Source of the DNA: DATFXF01 sp035258565
GTDB lineage: Bacteria; Acidobacteriota; Terriglobia; Acidiferrales; UBA7541
DNA length: 12,166 bases
Direction: 5' to 3'
Assembly (NCBI GenBank): GCA_035258565.1
Contig: DATFXF010000191.1
Span: forward strand, 1-12,166
In this document: positions 1 through 6,311 of the stretch, piece by piece
Layout: every line of letters begins with the position of its first letter
How positions within the stretch are numbered: position 1 is the stretch's first letter
Notes under the pieces: generated by a model
Seen by the model: the letters and a program-made list of their open reading frames with translations, nothing else
Database searches by the model: none
What the model was told of the DNA's origin: nothing
Position numbers and translations under genes: made by a program

Positions 1-1
1 A

Positions 2-934
2 GATCCGCAGTTCGGGCAGATTTTTTTCCAGGACTCAGGCGCTGACTCCTACTACCACGGCCTGTATATCGCCGCGCGGCGACGGTTTGAACGGGGACTC
101 GATTTCGGCTTCTCCTACACCTTCAGCAAGTCCATTGACAACATGTCGGTGGACCCCACGGGCGCAAGTACTGGCGGCGCTTTGAGCACCACGAGCTTCA
201 GCCGCACGCCGACGGATATCCACAATTTCCGGCTGGACCGGTCGCTCTCTGATTTCAACAACAAGCATGTGGCGCTGGTCAACATGCTCTACGAGTTCCC
301 CATTGGTAAGGGGAAAAAGTTTGCCTCCGGCGCCCCCGCATGGTTGAACCACATCATCGGCGGTTGGTCCATGACGGGCATCTTCATTTACCAGAGCGGC
401 GAGCCGTACACCATCAGCAGTGGGGCACGCACCTCCAACGCGCTGCACAATAGCACCGCGCTGATCGTAGGCCCCAACATCCCCGGCGGCCAATTGCAGT
501 CTGCCAGCGGGATTGAAGGGCCGGTGATGTACCAGACGGGAGGTTTCATTACCTCGCCGCTGAACGACCCGCACCTCAACTGCCAGAACGTCACCGGCAC
601 CACGACGTTCTTCTGCATCCCGCCGCCGGGGCAGAACGGCAGCGGTCGAAATATGGCGCAGGGTCCAAACTACTGGAATCTGGACTCGGGCCTGCTGAAG
701 GCCTTTAACCTGACGGAGCGCTTCAACCTTCAGTTTCGGGCAGAGTTCTTCAACATCCTGAACCATCCCAACTTCGAAAACCCGCGCAATGCGACGCAAG
801 GCTCAGCGACCATCACCAGCCCCGTGTTCGGCCAAACCTGTTGTTCGACGGCTGCGGTCGTGAGCGCGTCACAGGTAAACCCCGTTGGCGAACCGATGCG
901 TGTCATCCAGTTGGGGCTGAAACTCAACTTCTAG
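2..934 (+). CDS. TonB-dependent receptor, Oar-like, C-terminal part (5' truncated by window edge)
   Basis: The reading frame is open from base 2 to a TAG at 932-934 and gives 310 residues of an outer-membrane beta-barrel. Alternating aromatic/polar strands are visible (SYYHGLYIAARRRF, GLDFGFSYTFSKS, FNLQFRAEFFNILNHPNF), and the protein ends in LGLKLNF. A terminal Phe is the usual BAM-recognition residue of outer-membrane barrels. The wording matches the Oar-like, carboxypeptidase-regulatory-domain TonB receptors that are massively expanded in Acidobacteriota. The plug and N-terminal Ig-like domain would lie upstream of the window. An internal ATG at 143 is not the start, because coding similarity continues upstream to the edge. 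The ligand cannot be deduced; members are assumed to import glycans, siderophores or other large solutes using TonB energy. The gene is followed by a terminator and stands alone here. I am sure of the family and unsure of the substrate. Confidence 0.88.
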   Translation, partial: DPQFGQIFFQDSGADSYYHGLYIAARRRFERGLDFGFSYTFSKSIDNMSVDPTGASTGGALSTTSFSRTPTDIHNFRLDRSLSDFNNKHVALVNMLYEFPIGKGKKFASGAPAWLNHIIGGWSMTGIFIYQSGEPYTISSGARTSNALHNSTALIVGPNIPGGQLQSASGIEGPVMYQTGGFITSPLNDPHLNCQNVTGTTTFFCIPPPGQNGSGRNMAQGPNYWNLDSGLLKAFNLTERFNLQFRAEFFNILNHPNFENPRNATQGSATITSPVFGQTCCSTAAVVSASQVNPVGEPMRVIQLGLKLNF

Positions 935-953
935 CCAGGACAGAAACAGAGGG

Positions 954-984
954 GGGGCGGCCCGACCGGTCGCCCCTTTTCTTT
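954..984 (+). terminator. Intrinsic terminator of the TonB receptor gene
   Basis: A GC-rich stem pairs GGGGCG (954-959) with CGCCCC (971-976). It extends inward through a G-U pair and two C-G pairs to a 5-base loop (963-967), and is followed by TTTTCTTT. It starts 20 bp after the receptor stop. It may also help end pnp transcription arriving from the right, but the opposite-strand tail is only weakly T-rich. Confidence 0.8.
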
Positions 985-998
985 CCCTCTCGAGAGGG
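985..998. repeat. 14-bp perfect palindrome CCCTCTCGAGAGGG between convergent genes
   Basis: A perfect 14-bp inverted repeat centred on CTCGAG lies between the receptor terminator and the 3' end of pnp. It could form a second small hairpin at the convergent end, or be chance in GC-rich sequence. There is no T-run beside it on the pnp strand, so it is not called a terminator. Confidence 0.35.
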
Positions 999-1018
999 GA
1001 CGGTAGGCGGGGGACTCT

Positions 1019-3148
1019 CTAGCCGCCCGCGGCTTCACGGCGTTGCTTTTCGCGCTGCTCGCGGAGCAGGGCTTTGCGAGAGAGCCGGATCTTGTTGCCC
1101 TCGATGGAGAGCACCTTCACGAGCACTTGGTCGCCGAGCTTTAGCTCATCGCGAACGTCGCGTACGCGATGCTCGGCAATTTCACTGATGTGCAGCAGGC
1201 CATCGGTGCCGGGAAACAGCTCGACGAAGGCGCCGAACTCGGTGAGCCGCACCACCTTGCCGAGATAGGTCTTGCCGACTTCGGCGGTGGCAGTGACTTC
1301 GCGGATCATTTGCAGCGCGGCGTCGGCGGCAGTGCCGTTGGTGGCGAAGACGTGCACCTTGCCGTCGTCCAGCACGTCGATCTTGACGCCGGTGGACTCA
1401 ACGATCGAACGGATCTTCTTTCCGCCCGGACCGATCAGGTCGCGAATTTTGTCGGTGGGGATGGTCAGCATGAACAGGCGCGGGGCGTAGTGGGAGATCT
1501 CCGGGCGGGGCTTGCTGAGCGTTCGATCCATGATATCGAGAATCTCGAAGCGGGCCTTGCGGGCCTGCGCGAGCGCCTCGCGCATCATGGCCACGCTGAT
1601 GCCGCTCACCTTGATATCCATCTGCAGCGCGGTGATGCCGGAGCGCGTGCCGGCAACCTTAAAGTCCATGTCGCCGTAGTGGTCTTCGGCGCCGGCGATA
1701 TCGGTCAGGATGGCGTACTTCTCCCCCTCCACCACCAGTCCCATGGCAATGCCCGCACAGGCCGAACGCAGGGGCACCCCCGCATCCATGAGCGCCAGCG
1801 ACCCGCCGCAGACGGTGGCCATCGAAGACGACCCGTTCGATTCCAGGATGTCGGAGACCAGGCGCATGGCATAGGGGAACTCGGCTTCCGGCGGGAGCAG
1901 GTTCACCAGCGCGCGTTCCGCCAGCGCGCCATGGCCGATTTCGCGCCGGCCCGGCCCACGCAGGAATTTCACTTCGCCGACGGAGAACGGCGGGAAGTTG
2001 TAGTGCAGCATGAACCGCTTGAAGGCCTCTTCTTCGAAGAGCAGGTCCAGCCGCTGCATATCCTCCTTGGTGCCGAGCGTGAGGGTGGCCAGGGCTTGCG
2101 TCTCGCCGCGGGTGAAGAGCGCCGAGCCATGCACGCGCGGCAGCAGGCCGACCTCGCAGGTGATCGGGCGAACCTGGTCAAACGCCCGCGCATCCGGCCG
2201 GCGGCGGCGGTTCAAGATGTCGTCGCGGAAGTAGTACTCACGCAGGCGCTCGAAGGCGCGCTCGGCCAACGCGCGCCGCTCCTTTTCCTCGGCGGGAATG
2301 GCAGCGAGCAGCTCCTCCTTGATCGCGTCGACGCGATGGTAGCTCTCTTTCTTCGGATACTTAGCGGTGTCCAGCGCGTCGTGCAGCTGCTCGCCGTAGC
2401 GCTGCTCGATCTCGCGGTAGAGGGCCTCGTCAAACGGCAGCGGCTCGACCAGCACCTTTTTGGGGTTCCGCATGGCGTGCAGTTCCCGGATGGCGCCGAT
2501 GATCCTGCGCACCTGCTCGTGGCCGAACTCGAGCGCGTCCGCCACCGTGTCTTCGGAGACTTCGAGCGCTCCGGCCTCGACCATCACGATGGCCTCCTCC
2601 GTGCCGGCGACGACGATGTTCAGCAGGCTGGTCTTCTGCTCGGCCACGGTGGGGTTGGCCACCAGCTGGCCGTTCAGCAGGCCCACGCGCACGGCGGCGA
2701 TGGGCTTCCCAAACGGCAAGTCAGAACAATAGGCGGCCGCGGAGGCCGCGGTGACGGCGATGATGTCGGGATCGTTTTCGCTGTCGGCGGAGAGCACCAG
2801 GCCCACGATCTGCGTTTCGTTCCGCCACCCCTCGGGGAACAGCGGCCGGAGCGGCCGATCAATCAGCCGCGAGGTCAGAATTTCGCGTTCTGACGGTCGG
2901 CCCTCGCGCTTGAAAAAGCCGCCGGGAATTTTCCCTGCCGAATAGGTGTATTCGCGGTAGTCTACGGTGAGGGGAAGAAAATCCTTTTCGTTTGGCTTGC
3001 TGTCCATGCAGGCGGCGACCAGCACCAGCGTATCGCCGTAGCGTGCCAGCACGGCACCATTGGCCTGGCGCGCCACGCGGCCGGTTTCGAGCGTGAGCGC
3101 GCGCCCGCCGACTTCGACCTTCACTTGCTGAACCGATGGCTGGGACAT
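1019..3148 (-). CDS. pnp: Polynucleotide phosphorylase (polyribonucleotide nucleotidyltransferase)
   Basis: This 709-residue protein, normal length for PNPase, degrades RNA 3'-to-5' with phosphate and is a core degradosome enzyme in the cytoplasm. The domain order is complete. The first RNase PH-like core (about 10-145) carries the RNA-binding GGFFKREGRP loop at 76-85. A helical linker (about 146-300) follows. The second RNase PH-like core (about 320-540) has PRVHGSALFTRGETQ at 337-351, the phosphate-site SNGSSSMA at 437-444 and metal-binding aspartates D489 and D495 in EDHYGDMDF. The KH domain has its GxxG loop as GPGG at 573-576, and the S1 domain (about 624-692) has FGAFVE. The ATG at 3148 has an AAAGGA site 9 bases upstream and matches the family N-terminus. 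It lies downstream of rpsO, the usual bacterial order, with a structured leader that may allow PNPase autoregulation as in enterics (inference). Confidence 0.98.
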   Translation of the reverse strand: MSQPSVQQVKVEVGGRALTLETGRVARQANGAVLARYGDTLVLVAACMDSKPNEKDFLPLTVDYREYTYSAGKIPGGFFKREGRPSEREILTSRLIDRPLRPLFPEGWRNETQIVGLVLSADSENDPDIIAVTAASAAAYCSDLPFGKPIAAVRVGLLNGQLVANPTVAEQKTSLLNIVVAGTEEAIVMVEAGALEVSEDTVADALEFGHEQVRRIIGAIRELHAMRNPKKVLVEPLPFDEALYREIEQRYGEQLHDALDTAKYPKKESYHRVDAIKEELLAAIPAEEKERRALAERAFERLREYYFRDDILNRRRRPDARAFDQVRPITCEVGLLPRVHGSALFTRGETQALATLTLGTKEDMQRLDLLFEEEAFKRFMLHYNFPPFSVGEVKFLRGPGRREIGHGALAERALVNLLPPEAEFPYAMRLVSDILESNGSSSMATVCGGSLALMDAGVPLRSACAGIAMGLVVEGEKYAILTDIAGAEDHYGDMDFKVAGTRSGITALQMDIKVSGISVAMMREALAQARKARFEILDIMDRTLSKPRPEISHYAPRLFMLTIPTDKIRDLIGPGGKKIRSIVESTGVKIDVLDDGKVHVFATNGTAADAALQMIREVTATAEVGKTYLGKVVRLTEFGAFVELFPGTDGLLHISEIAEHRVRDVRDELKLGDQVLVKVLSIEGNKIRLSRKALLREQREKQRREAAGG

Positions 3149-3256
3149 GACTTCGATTCCTTTCGAGTTTGCCTCCCGGTGCCGATCGGGCGAGGTCCGG
3201 AGGGCCGGGAAACTCTTCCCATGTGCGAGAACTCTGACTCTCGCGTTGAGAGGACG
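3149..3256 (-). other. Predicted structured 5' leader of pnp
   Basis: Between the candidate pnp promoter and the ATG, the transcript would carry two visible hairpins. CTCTC/GAGAG pairs 3238-3242 with 3248-3252 around a 5-base loop. A larger fold closed by CCCGG (3175-3179) with CCGGG (3205-3209) contains CCGATCGG. The second ends 11 bases before the AAAGGA ribosome binding site (3158-3163). Enteric pnp mRNAs are autoregulated through a leader stem; whether that happens here is inference from position only. Confidence 0.4.
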
Positions 3257-3286
3257 AAGTTAGGAACGGCGCGCGGAATCGGGCAA
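3257..3286 (-). promoter_or_regulatory. Possible sigma-70 promoter for pnp
   Basis: On the minus strand TTGCCC (3281-3286) and TAACTT (3257-3262) are separated by 18 bases. They lie just downstream of the rpsO terminator and upstream of pnp. The -10 match is weak. Position favours it, since pnp would otherwise depend on read-through of a strong terminator. Confidence 0.3.
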
Positions 3287-3292
3287 GGGCAT

Positions 3293-3325
3293 AAAAAAAG
3301 CGACCGAGCGAAAACGCGCGGTCGC
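3293..3325 (-). terminator. Intrinsic terminator of rpsO
   Basis: In minus-strand reading GCGACCG (3319-3325) pairs with CGGTCGC (3300-3306). There is a further GCG/CGC pairing inside after one mismatch and a TTTT tip, and seven T residues follow (3293-3299). This is a textbook rho-independent terminator, located about 75 bp after the rpsO stop. Confidence 0.88.
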
Positions 3326-3398
3326 CGCAACTCTCGACCCACCCTCGGGGAGTGTGGAACTTTCGATTGCGCGCCGGAAGGCTTCCGATGCTCCGGCT

Positions 3399-3659
3399 TT
3401 ACTTGCGCAAACTAAGCCGTTCAACAATCTCGCGATACCGATCCGGGTCACGGCGGTTGAGGTAGTCCAGCAGTCGCCGGCGCTTATTGACCATCATGAT
3501 CAACCCGCGTCGCGAAGCATGATCTTTTATATGCGATTTGAGATGTGTCGTGAGGTAGTTGATGCGTTCGCTCAACAAGGCGATCTGGACTTCCGGGGAT
3601 CCGGTGTCCTTAGCATGGGTTCGATATTGCTCGATCAACCCCACCTTATCTTCTCTCAA
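3399..3659 (-). CDS. rpsO: 30S ribosomal protein S15
   Basis: The protein has 86 residues (usual length 86-89). It is a primary 16S rRNA-binding protein of the small subunit platform, contacting the central domain and bridging to 23S. The hallmark stretches are all present: DTGSPEVQIALLSERI, HLKSHIKDHASRRGL, MVNKRRRLLDYL and DPDRYREIVERL. The start is a TTG at 3657-3659. No ATG or GTG lies at a suitable place, and GGAGAGG sits 5 bases upstream, so TTG is well supported. The gene has its own near-consensus promoter and a T-tailed terminator, so it can be transcribed apart from pnp. The leader of about 50 nt could hold the S15 autoregulatory structure known in several bacteria, but I did not recognise a specific fold. 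Confidence 0.97.
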   Translation of the reverse strand: MREDKVGLIEQYRTHAKDTGSPEVQIALLSERINYLTTHLKSHIKDHASRRGLIMMVNKRRRLLDYLNRRDPDRYREIVERLSLRK

Positions 3660-3664
3660 GTCGC

Positions 3665-3671
3665 CCTCTCC
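3665..3671 (-). promoter_or_regulatory. Ribosome binding site deciding the rpsO TTG start
   Basis: GGAGAGG on the minus strand lies 5 bases before the TTG at 3659. It fixes this codon as the start of S15, where an ATG is absent. Confidence 0.75.
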
Positions 3672-3716
3672 GTCGCGCCCTACCGAGCGCTGTTTCGTCT
3701 TCTCTTCAACACTTCG

Positions 3717-3745
3717 ATCCTATCACGGGCCAAGGACGGTTGCAA
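3717..3745 (-). promoter_or_regulatory. Sigma-70-type promoter of rpsO
   Basis: On the minus strand TTGCAA (3740-3745) and TAGGAT (3717-3722) are separated by exactly 17 bases. They sit in the 135-bp gap between the folE stop and the rpsO start. The predicted start of transcription near 3710 gives a leader of about 50 nt. Confidence 0.7.
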
Positions 3746-3782
3746 AGTAATTGTCGTCCCCGCCGCCCGACCGCCGGTGCGT

Positions 3783-3802
3783 CCTCCTGCCGAGCTAGGA
3801 GG
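3783..3802 (-). repeat. Inverted repeat CCTCCT/AGGAGG across the folE stop codon
   Basis: A 6-bp perfect stem with an 8-base loop pairs 3797-3802 with 3783-3788 and encloses the folE TAG. No T-run follows, so it is not a canonical terminator; it may stabilise the 3' end of the pterin operon mRNA. It also masks an AGGAGG that would otherwise look like an orphan ribosome binding site. Confidence 0.4.
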
Positions 3803-4397
3803 CCCGCGGTCGAATGAGCGCCAAAAATTCGTCGCGCGTCTGCTTGTTTTCGCGGAACGCGCCCAGCATGGCGCTAGTGACCGCCTGCGAATGTTGTTTT
3901 TCCACCCCCCGCATCACCATGCACAGGTGGCGCGCCTCAATGATGACGCCCACGCCCAGGGGATTGAGGTCCCGCTGGATGGCTTCGGCGATCTGGCTGG
4001 TCAGGCGCTCCTGAATCTGCAAGCGCCGCGCGTACATGTTCACCAGGCGGGGAAGCTTGCTCAGCCCAACGACCTTCTTGCGGGGGATATAGGCGACGTG
4101 GCACTGGCCGAAAAATGGCAGCAAGTGGTGTTCACACAAGCTGAACAGCTCGATATCCTTCACCACCACCATCTCGTCGTAGCAGACGCTGAACATGGCC
4201 CCATTCAGAATCTTGCCCGGATCCTGGTGGTAGCCGCTGGTGAGGTAACGCAAGGCCTTCTCGAAGCGCTCGGGTGTCTTGCGCAGGCCTTCGCGATTGG
4301 GGTCCTCGCCAATCATGCGCAGCATGCGGCGCACCATCCGAGCGATGGATTCGGTGGCCACCTCCCCCATCAACAGATCTTCGCTCAGTTCGCTCAT
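3795..4397 (-). CDS. folE: GTP cyclohydrolase I (type IA, zinc-dependent)
   Basis: The enzyme converts GTP to 7,8-dihydroneopterin triphosphate and formate, the entry step to folate and tetrahydropterins, in the cytoplasm as a homodecamer. The 200 residues fit the family. The Zn ligands Cys88 and His91 lie in SLCEHHLLPFFG and Cys159 in EARHLCMVMRG. Catalytic His90 and His157 are present, as are the GLRKTPERF and PRLVNMYARRLQIQERLT stretches. ATG at 4397 has GGGAG 6 bases upstream. It overlaps the stop of the preceding PTPS-family gene by 4 bp (ATGA), so translation is probably coupled. It is last in a glycosyltransferase-PTPS-PTPS-folE operon, which suggests a tetrahydropterin product beyond folate. 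Both Zn cysteines being present argues for the metal-dependent IA class and against the unrelated FolE2. Confidence 0.97.
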   Translation of the reverse strand: MSELSEDLLMGEVATESIARMVRRMLRMIGEDPNREGLRKTPERFEKALRYLTSGYHQDPGKILNGAMFSVCYDEMVVVKDIELFSLCEHHLLPFFGQCHVAYIPRKKVVGLSKLPRLVNMYARRLQIQERLTSQIAEAIQRDLNPLGVGVIIEARHLCMVMRGVEKQHSQAVTSAMLGAFRENKQTRDEFLALIRPRAS

Positions 4398-4819
4398 CGG
4401 TTTCTCCCGTCGGACTCCCCACAGTATTCAAAACTGTTCAGGCTGGTCTCCTCGAGGCGGACACGCTCGAGGCGCGCGCCGGGGAAAGCGCGCAGGCGAT
4501 TGTAGATTTCGATGCACAGATTTTCCGTGGTCGGCACGGACTCGCGGTACGCCTGAATCTCTTCGTTCAGGTTCTTGTGGTCAAAGGTTTCGAGCACTTC
4601 GCGCGCGACGTACGCATCCAGCTCTCCCAGATGCGTCACCATGCCGGTCACCGGATCCACCGGCCCCGCCACTGTGACTTCGAGCACGTAGTTGTGGCCA
4701 TGGCCGTAAGCGTTGTTGCATTTCCCGTAGAAGCGCCAGTTCTCTTCCTCGCTCAGGCGCGGGCTGTGCAACCGATGCGAAGCGGCGAACGAATAGCGCC
4801 GGGTCAGGTGGAGGTCGAT
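4394..4819 (-). CDS. 6-pyruvoyltetrahydropterin / 6-carboxytetrahydropterin synthase family, paralogue 2
   Basis: This COG0720 (PTPS/QueD) enzyme acts on 7,8-dihydroneopterin triphosphate, the FolE product. With start at 4819 it has 141 residues. Zn ligands are His15, His40 and His42; catalytic Cys34 is in YGKCNNAYGHGHNY; Asp80-His81 is in FDHKNLN; TTEN follows. The RLHSPRLSEEEN and DHKNL wording is strikingly like animal PTPS, with Cys-x5-HGH spacing rather than the Cys-x3-HGH of classical QueD. Start choice: the only in-frame canonical start is ATG 4924, which would put 121 bp inside the upstream gene and add 35 residues unrelated to the family. Family similarity begins at an ATC codon (4817-4819) preceded by GGAGG at 6 bases, so a rare AUC start, or an ATG-to-ATC base error, is likely. 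It overlaps the upstream paralogue by 16 bp and folE by 4 bp. Confidence 0.88.
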   Translation of the reverse strand: MDLHLTRRYSFAASHRLHSPRLSEEENWRFYGKCNNAYGHGHNYVLEVTVAGPVDPVTGMVTHLGELDAYVAREVLETFDHKNLNEEIQAYRESVPTTENLCIEIYNRLRAFPGARLERVRLEETSLNSFEYCGESDGRNR

Positions 4820-5235
4820 CGCAGGCCTCCGTTTCCGTAACAGTCCACAAACAGGTCGGGCGTCTCGTAGAGCCGGACACGATAGAGCTGGCCCCGCGTG
4901 ATCCTCGGCCGAAGCAACTTCCAAATGGTCTGGGCGATGTTCTCGCAGGTCGGAATCAGCCCCACCAGCTCGGGCACTTCATAGTTCAGGAAGCGGTGGT
5001 CCATGCGCTCCATGATCTCGGACTGGAGGATCTCCTTTAGCTCTTTCAAGTCCAGCACCATCCCGGTCGTGGAGTCTGGCGTCCCCGCAACGGTGACTTC
5101 GAGGACGTAGTTGTGCCCATGGCCATAGGGGTTATTGCACTTGCCAAAGATGCGCCGGTTCTCCTCGGCTGAAAGCGCCGGGTTGTGGTACAGGTGAGAG
5201 GCCGAGAATTCAATCTTGCGAGTGACGTAGATCAT
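4804..5235 (-). CDS. 6-pyruvoyltetrahydropterin / 6-carboxytetrahydropterin synthase family, paralogue 1
   Basis: This 143-residue COG0720 enzyme is predicted to remove triphosphate from 7,8-dihydroneopterin triphosphate. Zn ligands are His14, His39 and His41; catalytic Cys33 is in FGKCNNPYGHGHNY; Asp79-His80 is in MDHRFLN; the pterin-recognition Glu is probably Glu124 in LYETPD. The Cys-x5-HGH spacing is that of the BH4-type PTPS and of many bacterial proteins annotated QueD, so substrate outcome cannot be fixed from sequence. The block GHGHNYVLEVTVAG is identical in paralogue 2, but other regions differ strongly (for example LLRPRITRGQLYRV against LRAFPGARLERV), which indicates an old duplication with divergence. 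ATG at 5235 is 3 bp after the glycosyltransferase stop (TAAGCAATG). The ribosome binding site is weak, so coupling to upstream translation is likely. Confidence 0.92.
   Translation of the reverse strand: MIYVTRKIEFSASHLYHNPALSAEENRRIFGKCNNPYGHGHNYVLEVTVAGTPDSTTGMVLDLKELKEILQSEIMERMDHRFLNYEVPELVGLIPTCENIAQTIWKLLRPRITRGQLYRVRLYETPDLFVDCYGNGGLRSTST
4826..4830 (-). promoter_or_regulatory. Shine-Dalgarno GGAGG placed for an ATC start of PTPS paralogue 2
   Basis: GGAGG lies inside the 3' end of the upstream paralogue, 6 bases before ATC (4817-4819) and 18 bases before the next possible non-canonical codon, CTG (4805-4807). Its spacing points to ATC. Confidence 0.5.
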
Positions 5236-5238
5236 TGC

Positions 5239-6258
5239 TTATCTGCTGGGCGTCCCCACCGGATACACACGCCCCTTCCAGACCACCGCGCCGCGAGCAT
5301 ACTGCCACGCGGAGACCAGAAGCGCCGAGGAATAGAGAAGGACGGCCGGCAGGTAATAGAGAACGCAGGAAACCGGGAATTGATTCCTCCGCAACATCGC
5401 CGCATAGGCCGCATGGCGCCCGGCGAGAAGCAGGAGCCCCAGCCACGGGAGAAGCCGATGGACCGGGCCCGCCAGGAGCAGCGCCACAGGAACCCAGGGC
5501 ACAACGGAGAACAGCTCCCGCCGAACGTTCGCCGCGGAACCTCCCGCGAGAGGATACAGGTTCTTCGTCCAGCCCTGCCACATCTGGGCAAAGGAGCGAT
5601 ACATGCGCACCCGCGCGATGCCCTGCCCCGGCGCAAAGGAAATCGGATAACCCGCCTGCTTCACGCGCTCGGCCAGCGCCACGTCTTCGAGCACTTCGCC
5701 CCGAACACTCGCATGGCCGCCGATGGCCTGGTAGGCGTCGCGGCGGATCAGCAAGTATTGCCCGTTTGCCGCTGCCGCAGGTGAGTGCGAATCACTCACC
5801 TCGGCGAAGGAGAACCGTTGAGCCAAACGGCAGTAAACGAAGGGAACTAGCGCACGCTCCCACCAGGTTTTCATCTCCTGCTCGGGCGAATAGGAGACCA
5901 GCGCCGCACCTGCGGCGGCCGCGTCCGCGAGCGCCCGAGCGGCCGAACCCGGCAGGTGGACTGCGTCTGCGTCGGTGAAGAGCAGCCAGTCACCCGCGGC
6001 CTGAAGAGCCCCCAGCGCCAACGCGTAGTTCTTCCCCACCCACCCGGCAGGTAGCGGCTGTGTTTCGAGGACGCGGAGATTGGGCACGCTGGCCGCGAGC
6101 GCTTGGAGGATCCTAGCCGTGCGATCGGTAGACTGGTCGTTGATCACAATAATCTCAGCGATTTCCGGCTGGCCGGCGAGCGATTCGACCGCCCGAGCGA
6201 TGGTGGCCTCTTCGTTCCTGGCCGGGACAATCGCAGAGATGGCTCGATTCCGACTCAT
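5239..6258 (-). CDS. Membrane-associated family 2 glycosyltransferase (HpnB/CrtQ-like)
   Basis: A GT2 (GT-A fold) enzyme of 339 residues. The N-terminal catalytic part (about 5-235) shows ISAIVPARNEEATI, nucleotide-binding Asp41 in INDQSTD, PLPAGWVGKNYA at 69-80, the metal-binding DAD at 96-98 (LLFTDADAV), acceptor-side NGQYLLIRRDAY, and catalytic ED at 191-192 (EVLEDVALAERV). A Q..W motif occurs as QMWQGWTKN at 225-233. The C-terminus has two to four hydrophobic segments (about 251-318). The GWxGKNYA and MWxGWTKN phrasing resembles hopanoid- and carotenoid-associated glycosyltransferases, so a lipid or polyprenoid acceptor at the inner membrane is likely. A 15-residue longer frame would begin with TTG at 6303 and run over the promoter, so ATG 6258 is preferred. 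It is first in the operon with two PTPS genes and folE. Sugar and acceptor are unknown. Confidence 0.85.
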   Translation of the reverse strand: MSRNRAISAIVPARNEEATIARAVESLAGQPEIAEIIVINDQSTDRTARILQALAASVPNLRVLETQPLPAGWVGKNYALALGALQAAGDWLLFTDADAVHLPGSAARALADAAAAGAALVSYSPEQEMKTWWERALVPFVYCRLAQRFSFAEVSDSHSPAAAANGQYLLIRRDAYQAIGGHASVRGEVLEDVALAERVKQAGYPISFAPGQGIARVRMYRSFAQMWQGWTKNLYPLAGGSAANVRRELFSVVPWVPVALLLAGPVHRLLPWLGLLLLAGRHAAYAAMLRRNQFPVSCVLYYLPAVLLYSSALLVSAWQYARGAVVWKGRVYPVGTPSR

Positions 6259-6305
6259 AGAGACAACAAGCCTGCGTCCGCTCGTGCGGAAAGAGCAAAC
6301 CAAGC

Positions 6306-6311
6306 TATTAT
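6306..6311 (+). promoter_or_regulatory. Candidate -10 of the divergent TlpA-like gene, overlapping the opposite TATAAT
   Basis: TATTAT on the plus strand shares five bases with the minus-strand TATAAT, making a symmetric TATTATA element. No convincing -35 is visible. Transcription near 6318 would leave a leader of about 14 nt that still contains the GGGAG (6322-6326) before the TTG start. Confidence 0.35.

Noticed and set aside
35..799. 254-residue minus-strand open frame opposite the receptor
   Set aside because: The plus strand is clearly a beta-barrel with a proper C-terminus; the opposite frame shows no family features.
1169..2893. 574-residue plus-strand open frame opposite pnp
   Set aside because: It lies wholly antisense to an unmistakable PNPase gene. 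Its His/Gly/Arg/Gln-rich product has no recognisable domain and is typical of the frame opposite a GC-rich gene.
3354..4505. 383-residue plus-strand open frame across rpsO and folE
   Set aside because: It is antisense to two conserved genes and their promoter, and its His/Ala-rich composition has no domain. It is a shadow frame.
4820..4924. Long form of PTPS paralogue 2 starting at ATG 4924
   Set aside because: The extra 35 residues overlap the upstream gene by 121 bp, look like out-of-frame translation, and are absent from the family layout.
4394..5235. PTPS paralogues as folate-pathway PTPS-III enzymes replacing FolB
   Set aside because: PTPS-III enzymes are marked by a glutamate in the catalytic cysteine region. 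Both paralogues keep Cys in GKCNN with Cys-x5-HGH spacing, so this role is less likely, though not excluded.
6259..6303. Longer glycosyltransferase starting at TTG 6303
   Set aside because: It would begin almost on top of the TATAAT box, leaving essentially no leader. Added residues have no family character and ATG 6258 precedes the conserved strand directly.
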